From RGIG4074 sp964615285 (lineage in GTDB: Bacteria > Bacillota > Clostridia > Christensenellales > Borkfalkiaceae), in assembly GCA_964615285.1 (NCBI GenBank), contig CAZTND010000051.1, forward strand, positions 1 through 9,565: 9,565 bases of DNA, written 5' to 3'. Shown here one piece after another: positions 7,086-9,565 of this stretch. Positions within the stretch are counted from its first letter, which is position 1. The number at the start of each line of letters is the position of its first letter. Position numbers and translations under genes: made by a program. Below the pieces are notes generated by a model. The model was not told the origin of the DNA. It worked only from the letters and a program-made list of their open reading frames with translations, and did not search any database.

Positions 7086-7113
7086 AAAAAGCGCGCTTCC
7101 CCTCATACGATAA

Positions 7114-7145
7114 CGGCGGGACGGAAAAAATTTTCCGTCCCGCCG
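7114..7145. terminator. Bidirectional terminator-like hairpin between convergent operons
   Basis: CGGCGGGACGG (7114-7124) pairs perfectly with CCGTCCCGCCG (7135-7145), and the enclosed AAAAAATTTT adds four more pairs. This is the strongest hairpin in the window. It lies 28 bases after the nucleotidyltransferase stop and about 69 bases after the end of the convergent operon. Neither strand has a T run directly after the stem: the plus strand has seven Ts only at 7159-7165, and the minus strand has seven at 7090-7084. It may therefore act as a two-way terminator or as a 3'-end stabiliser. Confidence 0.65.
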
Positions 7146-7213
7146 ATCGATGTCTCCGTTTTTTTGGTTTATGCTCCGGACCGTCCGGCCGGAAAAGTGC
7201 AACTGCGGAAAGC

Positions 7214-7669
7214 TTACTTTTCTTCGCCGTCCCCTTCCTCGCCGCGTTTCTCCTCTTCGGCCTTGCGGGCGCGGTAGTCCTTATAGCCCACCTGTTCGTT
7301 GTCGCCGCCGTCCCATTTTTTGCCGCCCGTGGCAAACAGGGACAACAGCCCCGCCGCCGTCAGCACCACGGCGATGACCGGCCAGATATAACTGTCGGGC
7401 AGCGCCAGGGCAAACGCCACGCTGACCGCCGCAATGATGATGAGCAGGGCGCCCAGCAAAATGTCGATCTTCTTCAATATGCCCGCCTTGCCCGAAAACA
7501 AGCCGCGGAGCAAAAGCGCGATACCGCTCGTACCCGCAATGACGACGACCGCCCAACTGAAGTTGAAAAACCCGAACGTATCGGGCAGGACGACGGACAA
7601 CAGCCAAAGCACGGCTGCCGCCACCCATGCCAGCCCTATCAGCAATTTGACAAAGAAACTTTTACTCAT
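7214..7669 (-). CDS. Uncharacterised four-span membrane protein
   Basis: I do not recognise the 151-residue product. Hydrophobic segments at about 7-29, 38-57, 68-90 and 95-114 predict four membrane spans in two hairpins. A strongly charged cytoplasmic-type tail rich in Lys, Arg, Glu and Gly follows (116-151). The short loops and two-by-two arrangement recall small LiaF-type or DUF-type membrane modules, but no diagnostic motif is visible. The ATG at 7669 is preferred; a TTG codon directly before it could also serve. AAGGAG lies nine bases before the ATG. It is the last gene of the SPFH operon, 57 bases after the preceding stop. Confidence 0.75.
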   Translation of the reverse strand: MSKSFFVKLLIGLAWVAAAVLWLLSVVLPDTFGFFNFSWAVVVIAGTSGIALLLRGLFSGKAGILKKIDILLGALLIIIAAVSVAFALALPDSYIWPVIAVVLTAAGLLSLFATGGKKWDGGDNEQVGYKDYRARKAEEEKRGEEGDGEEK

Positions 7670-7698
7670 CAAAATTTTCTCCTTATTCTCCTTTTCAC

Positions 7699-7720
7699 GC
7701 GGGCATGCCCCGCCTTTTTT
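7699..7720 (+). terminator. Plus-strand terminator-like hairpin between two minus-strand genes
   Basis: GCGGG (7699-7703) and CCCGC (7709-7713) form a 5-bp stem over a 5-base loop, followed by CTTTTTT on the plus strand. The genes on both sides run on the minus strand, where the hairpin has no T tail. It could stop antisense transcription or act as a processing site in the operon mRNA. The short stem keeps confidence low. Confidence 0.35.
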
Positions 7721-7726
7721 ATGCGT

Positions 7727-8158
7727 TCAGCGCAGAATGGCGTCTGCGGAGACCGCCGCCACCTCTTCGCCGTCGCCGAGCACCAAACGGTCCCCGTGCG
7801 CAAATTCCCGCACGCGGTCGCCCACGCGGAGCTTGACGCTTGCCGCGCCGCCCGCGACGAGGACGGTATATGCCCCGGGCAGCAGTTCCCCCGCCTTGTC
7901 GGCGCGGTACGTTTTGTCCCGTTTCAAAAACACATCCCCTTGGCGGTGGGTGACGTTGACGCCTTCCGCATCCGTGACGGCCGACTCCTTGGTGTAGCGC
8001 ACGCCGTCCTCGATCTCCACCTCCGCCGCCTGCTCTTCATCGTCGGGCAGCAGCGACTGCAGCTTTCTGCCGTACCGCACGGCCATCACGCCGAACACGA
8101 CACACAGGATGAAGAGAATGGCGCAAACGGCCGATAAAACAACGACTGCCGTTTCCAT
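7727..8158 (-). CDS. Uncharacterised membrane-anchored protein with a small soluble domain
   Basis: I do not recognise the 143-residue product. It has one N-terminal hydrophobic helix (about 4-27) followed by RYGRK, so the rest is predicted to be on the cytoplasmic side. An acidic linker (about 39-51) leads to a compact region rich in Val and Gly (about 65-141) that looks like a small beta-sheet or barrel fold. Translation starts at an ATG preceded by a perfect AAGGAGG ten bases away. It is third in the SPFH operon, 25 bases after the 51-residue gene. The topology is that of a membrane anchor for partner proteins. Confidence 0.75.
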   Translation of the reverse strand: METAVVVLSAVCAILFILCVVFGVMAVRYGRKLQSLLPDDEEQAAEVEIEDGVRYTKESAVTDAEGVNVTHRQGDVFLKRDKTYRADKAGELLPGAYTVLVAGGAASVKLRVGDRVREFAHGDRLVLGDGEEVAAVSADAILR

Positions 8159-8183
8159 ACCGATACAACCTCCTTAAAAATAT

Positions 8184-8339
8184 TCACATCATAAACAGCC
8201 AGACCAGCACGCCGACGAGCGCAAGCACCGCCGCGCCCGCCGATGCCGCGCCGGCCGGAGGATACTCGCCGGGCGCATAGCCGAAGGCTTCCCCGACGGA
8301 CAATTCACCCGAAGCGGCGTCCTTTTCTTCCCCCGTCAT
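8184..8339 (-). CDS. Small 51-residue single-span membrane protein
   Basis: This frame is short enough to be missed by length filters. The product begins MTGEEKDAASG, has an acidic, Pro/Gly-containing N-terminal half (1-30) and ends with one hydrophobic helix, about 33-51, with almost nothing after it, like a tail-anchored protein. Its ribosome binding site GAGGTGA (8353-8347) includes the stop codon of the upstream SPFH gene and lies seven bases before its ATG, so the two genes are almost certainly translationally coupled. A gap of 25 bases with AAGGAGG leads to the next gene. I do not recognise a family. Confidence 0.7.
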   Translation of the reverse strand: MTGEEKDAASGELSVGEAFGYAPGEYPPAGAASAGAAVLALVGVLVWLFMM

Positions 8340-8346
8340 ACGCGCT

Positions 8347-8353
8347 TCACCTC
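8347..8353 (-). promoter_or_regulatory. Ribosome binding site overlapping the SPFH gene stop codon
   Basis: GAGGTGA on the minus strand contains the TGA stop of the SPFH gene (8349-8347). It sits seven bases before the ATG of the 51-residue gene, and is the best single argument that the small gene is real. Confidence 0.6.
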
Positions 8354-9462
8354 AGCTTTTCGCCGCACTCGGGGCAGAATTTTACTTTTGGGGAAAGCTT
8401 TGCCCCGCATTTGGGGCATTTGCCCGCCACGGGCGCGCCGCATTCGGGACAGAACTTAGCATCGGGGGAGAGCTTTGCCCCGCACTTGGCGCAATCGCCC
8501 CCCGCCTCTTCCAGCCGCGTACCGCACTTGGCGCAGAATTTTGCCTGCAAAGAGGCCTGCGTGCCGCACTTGGAACAAATTTTGCCCGCGCCCTTCGCCG
8601 GGGCGGCGGCCGCGCCGGTATTCATGTTCACATTCATGGCGTTCATCATACCCATGCCCATGCCGAGCCCCATGCCCGCGCCCATCGCGCTGCCCGCCAT
8701 GCCGGGATTCTTTGCCGCTTCCTTCATGGCGTCTGCCTGCGCGATCTGCGTATATACGTCCACGTTGCGCCGCATCATGCCGAGCTTTGCCGTCTCATCC
8801 ATCGCCTTTTCCAGCTCGGCGGGCAGGGAAACATTTTCAAAATTGAAGTCGCAGAGCTCCAGCCCGAGTTCGTCGAACCGCCTGACAAGGCTCTTTTTGA
8901 CTGTCGCGCTCAGCTCCATGAGGTTGGCCGCCATATCGACGACCGAAATGCCGCTCTCGCCCATGGCGTCCGAAATGGCCATGACCAGCATGCTGCGGAT
9001 GTGGTTGGTGATGTCCTCGGTGCGGTAAGTGGAGTGCGCGCCCGAGAGTTCGGTCATAAAGACATAGGCGTCCTTCACGCGGAAGGAATAGGTGCCGTAC
9101 CCGCGCACGCGCACGGGTCCGAAATCGGGGTCGCGGAGCATGATGGGATTGGCCGTCCCCCAGCGCTGGGTGGCAAAGCGGGTGGTATTGACGAAATACA
9201 CTTCCGATTTGAAGGGGGTCTCGAACCCGTATTTCCAGGAGAGCAGAGTGGTGAGAACGGGCAGCGTGTCCGTCTCCAGCTTGTAATATCCGGGCAAAAA
9301 CACGTCTGCCATGCGCCCCTTGTCGCAGAATACCGCCACCTGCCCCTCGCGGACGTTGAGCGCGGAGCCCTTTTCGATCACGTTCTTTTTGGTGTCCACT
9401 TTATAAACGATGGTGTCGCGCATGTTGCCCGACCATTCGATGACTTTGAGAAACAGACCCAT
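8347..9462 (-). CDS. SPFH-domain protein with three C-terminal zinc ribbons (YdjI-like)
   Basis: A 371-residue soluble protein resembling B. subtilis YdjI. An N-terminal SPFH/band-7-type region (about 15-225; VREGQVAVF at 37-45, VNTTRFATQRWGT at 91-103, RVRGYGTYSFRV at 118-129) is followed by a helical end (about 215-250). Next come a Gly/Met-rich linker (about 253-285) and three zinc ribbons, with Cys at 296/299/310/313, 324/327/338/341 and 349/352/363/366. No transmembrane segment is visible, so membrane contact is probably through partners. SPFH proteins form oligomeric membrane scaffolds; YdjI has been connected with PspA-type membrane-stress proteins. Some databases call the family virion core protein, which is misleading. 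AAAGGAGGG eight bases upstream supports the start. First gene of a four-gene operon with a perfect promoter. No pspA is in the window. Confidence 0.88.
   Translation of the reverse strand: MGLFLKVIEWSGNMRDTIVYKVDTKKNVIEKGSALNVREGQVAVFCDKGRMADVFLPGYYKLETDTLPVLTTLLSWKYGFETPFKSEVYFVNTTRFATQRWGTANPIMLRDPDFGPVRVRGYGTYSFRVKDAYVFMTELSGAHSTYRTEDITNHIRSMLVMAISDAMGESGISVVDMAANLMELSATVKKSLVRRFDELGLELCDFNFENVSLPAELEKAMDETAKLGMMRRNVDVYTQIAQADAMKEAAKNPGMAGSAMGAGMGLGMGMGMMNAMNVNMNTGAAAAPAKGAGKICSKCGTQASLQAKFCAKCGTRLEEAGGDCAKCGAKLSPDAKFCPECGAPVAGKCPKCGAKLSPKVKFCPECGEKLR
8355..8500 (-). repeat. Tandem duplication encoding zinc ribbons 2 and 3
   Basis: The DNA for the second and third zinc ribbons repeats with a 75-base period (25 codons). 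A 14-base block, AGCTTTGCCCCGCA on the plus strand, is identical at 8396-8409 and 8471-8484, and the flanking bases are largely alike. The proteins share CGAKLSP and KFCPECG. Ribbon 1 is more diverged and lies 28 residues ahead. This looks like internal domain duplication. Confidence 0.7.
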
Positions 9463-9507
9463 ACCGTAGTCCCTCCTTTCGGGAAAAATGATAATATATT
9501 TTTATTC

Positions 9508-9536
9508 ATTATAGTATGTTTCGGGCGATATGTCAA
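9508..9536 (-). promoter_or_regulatory. Perfect-consensus promoter of the SPFH operon
   Basis: On the minus strand, TTGACA (9536-9531), a 17-base spacer and TATAAT (9513-9508) match the sigma-70/sigma-A consensus at all twelve positions with ideal spacing. Transcription would begin near 9501, giving a leader of about 39 bases, A/T-rich at first and ending in AAAGGAGGG. I saw no operator-like inverted repeat over the promoter. Confidence 0.9.
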
Positions 9537-9565
9537 GAGCCGAAAAGGATTTTTTCATTTTGCCT

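Noticed and set aside
7173..7191. The CCGGA-CCG-TCCGG inverted repeat as a second terminator
   Set aside because: The stem is only five pairs and no T run follows on either strand.
5412..7202. A 596-codon open frame on the minus strand, antisense to comFC and the nucleotidyltransferase
   Set aside because: Both genes it overlaps show clear family motifs on the plus strand, and the antisense product is low in recognisable structure.
7046..8137. A 363-codon plus-strand frame crossing the convergent terminator region
   Set aside because: It runs through the strong hairpin and antisense to two genes with good ribosome binding sites and clear membrane segments.

Overview
The window is G+C-rich, densely packed chromosomal DNA from a bacterium. 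I infer Bacillota, probably class Clostridia. The order tig-clpP-clpX, an RqcH-type NFACT protein, a stand-alone ComFC, strong AGGAGG-type ribosome binding sites and near-consensus housekeeping promoters all fit. An uncultured gut lineage such as Christensenellales is possible, but I cannot resolve rank below class. I saw no tRNA, rRNA, CRISPR array, insertion sequence or phage gene.

Layout. Bases 1-283 are non-coding: a structured, repeat-like element (about 1-90), a terminator facing right (166-194) and the terminator of the clpX operon facing left (196-231). The minus strand then carries a proteostasis operon read right to left: tig (trigger factor, 3646-2348), clpP (2344-1751) and clpX (1591-284). 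A short divergent promoter region (3647-3829) separates tig from a plus-strand operon: rqcH (3830-5524), comFC (5535-6314) and an RlaP/YcgL-type nucleotidyltransferase (6318-7085). A long perfect hairpin at 7114-7145 lies between this operon and a convergent minus-strand operon. That second operon starts at a perfect TTGACA-17-TATAAT promoter (9536-9508). It encodes an SPFH-domain protein with three C-terminal zinc ribbons (9462-8347), a 51-residue single-span protein (8339-8184), a 143-residue membrane-anchored protein (8158-7727) and a 151-residue four-span membrane protein (7669-7214).

How the genes may work together. Trigger factor handles nascent chains and ClpXP degrades failed ones. 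RqcH, known in Bacillus subtilis to add C-terminal alanine tails to stalled chains on 50S subunits and so mark them for ClpXP, is transcribed divergently from the same region. The left two thirds therefore read as a nascent-protein quality-control locus, with two accessory genes (comFC and the nucleotidyltransferase) whose link to it is unknown. The right third looks like a separate membrane-associated module: a soluble SPFH scaffold resembling B. subtilis YdjI plus three small membrane proteins I cannot assign. It is the most likely place in the window for an undescribed system, perhaps in envelope maintenance, but that role is inference.
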